Source: Maritalea porphyrae
Lineage (GTDB): Bacteria; Pseudomonadota; Alphaproteobacteria; Rhizobiales; Devosiaceae
Direction of reading: 5' to 3'
DNA: 64,000 nt
Assembly: GCF_027213965.1 (NCBI RefSeq)
Contig: NZ_JAPWGX010000003.1
Location: 434,001-498,000 of the forward strand
In this document: in pieces, positions 63,816-64,000 of the stretch
Position numbering within the stretch: the stretch's first letter is position 1
Layout of the letters: each line of letters begins with the position of its first letter
The notes under the pieces: generated by a model
The model's input: only the letters and a program-made list of their open reading frames with translations
What the model was told of the DNA's origin: nothing
Database searches by the model: none
Position numbers and translations under genes: made by a program

Positions 63816-64000
63816 ATGGACAATGCGCAAATTATTGCTTGGTTGCTGGAAGGCGACATCGCAGTTCAATATCAAACCAGACGCGATTTGCTCGGTGAAG
63901 ACCGTTTTGACTTGCGCGACCGAATTGGGAAAGAAGGCTGGGGCAAACAGTTTTTGGAGGCGCGCAATTCATCGGGCGGTTGGGGACAGAGATTTTATCA
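63816..64000 (+). CDS. conserved hypothetical protein (5' part, runs off the right edge)
   Basis: ATG at 63816 has GGAGGG 8 bases upstream and opens a frame to the window end (61 codons). The start, IIAWLLEGDIAVQYQTRRDLL, then LRDRIGKEGWGKQFLEARNSSGGWGQRFY, resembles the beginning of hypothetical proteins predicted to fold as helical toroids of the squalene-cyclase kind. No function can be given from this part alone. Confidence 0.7.
   Translation, partial: MDNAQIIAWLLEGDIAVQYQTRRDLLGEDRFDLRDRIGKEGWGKQFLEARNSSGGWGQRFY

Noticed and set aside
62148-63875. A 575-codon open frame on the minus strand opposite the PLP decarboxylase
   Set aside because: It lies entirely antisense to two well-supported genes, has a composition rich in Arg, His, Cys and Pro typical of a shadow frame, and matches no family.
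1-64000. CRISPR arrays, insertion sequences, prophage or plasmid origin
   Set aside because: I saw no regularly spaced repeats, transposase or integrase frames, phage structural genes or replication-initiator genes anywhere in the window.

Overview
The window comes from an alphaproteobacterium, most probably a marine-type member of the Hyphomicrobiales with roughly 50% GC (a Devosiaceae/Maritalea-like genus is my best guess from gene content, not a proven identification). The evidence is the presence of MipZ, DivK and PleD beside a DUF3572 gene, HdaA beside an AI-2E-type permease and ppk, DUF1489, DUF482, a gatC/gatA/chorismate mutase/gatB order, and an exact CtrA-type TTAA-N7-TTAA box. It is ordinary chromosome: I see no phage, transposase, integrase, CRISPR array or rRNA operon.

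Layout. 1-2280 is the 5' part of a large kinase/M23 peptidase/aminotransferase fusion reading off the left edge. 2.4-4.9 kb holds a DUF4282 membrane protein, lipB, an orphan SpoA/FliN-domain protein, tRNA-Leu(GAG) and an Ala/Glu/Lys-rich anchored protein. 5.0-7.5 kb is a four-gene bufferin (bufA1-bufB-bufC-doxX) operon: a Cys-containing RiPP precursor, its MNIO (DUF692) maturase, the DUF2063 partner and a DoxX membrane protein, probably for copper protection. mgtE reads away from it and is followed by an unlisted 33-residue membrane mini-protein. 9.5-22.4 kb contains DUF1489, mipZ, a secreted D,D-carboxypeptidase with a SPOR domain, clpS-clpA, a HIT protein, the DUF482-GDPD-RidA operon, polymerase IV, DUF3572, divK and pleD. 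22.4-22.8 kb has no credible protein but several strong stem-loops and a bidirectional terminator. 22.8-33.1 kb is a long leftward block: ruvX, pyrB, a pseudo-dihydroorotase, plsY, dprA, topA, rnr, DUF983, rpmG.

33.2-40.4 kb holds a degenerate metallo-hydrolase-like gene, DUF1304, and the tRNA-amidotransferase operon gatC-(GNAT)-gatA-(chorismate mutase)-gatB followed by three related GNAT genes and a VOC gene. 40.5-42.0 kb is a divergent GST/WYL-regulator pair with a clear operator. 42.1-45.5 kb has a DMT exporter, an SDR and purM-purN. 45.7-51.3 kb is an AI-2E permease, hdaA, ppk and ppx; ppx is interrupted by one in-frame TAA codon. 51.3-58.8 kb holds rnd, aspS, a CSS-EAL c-di-GMP phosphodiesterase behind the CtrA box, and maeB. 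58.8-64 kb has amn with a structured upstream region, an SRPBCC/DUF1801/DUF1801/ArsR locus, a PLP decarboxylase and the start of a conserved hypothetical gene.

How it fits together. Cell-cycle and division control is well represented (MipZ, DivK, PleD, HdaA, ClpS/ClpA, the CtrA-linked EAL protein). The other themes are nucleotide and tRNA housekeeping, polyphosphate metabolism, and a metal-stress RiPP operon. The points most worth a second look are the bufferin operon, the three-domain fusion, the nonsense codon in ppx, the pseudo-dihydroorotase, the 33-residue protein, and the structured intergenic regions at 22.46-22.76 and 60.51-60.62 kb.
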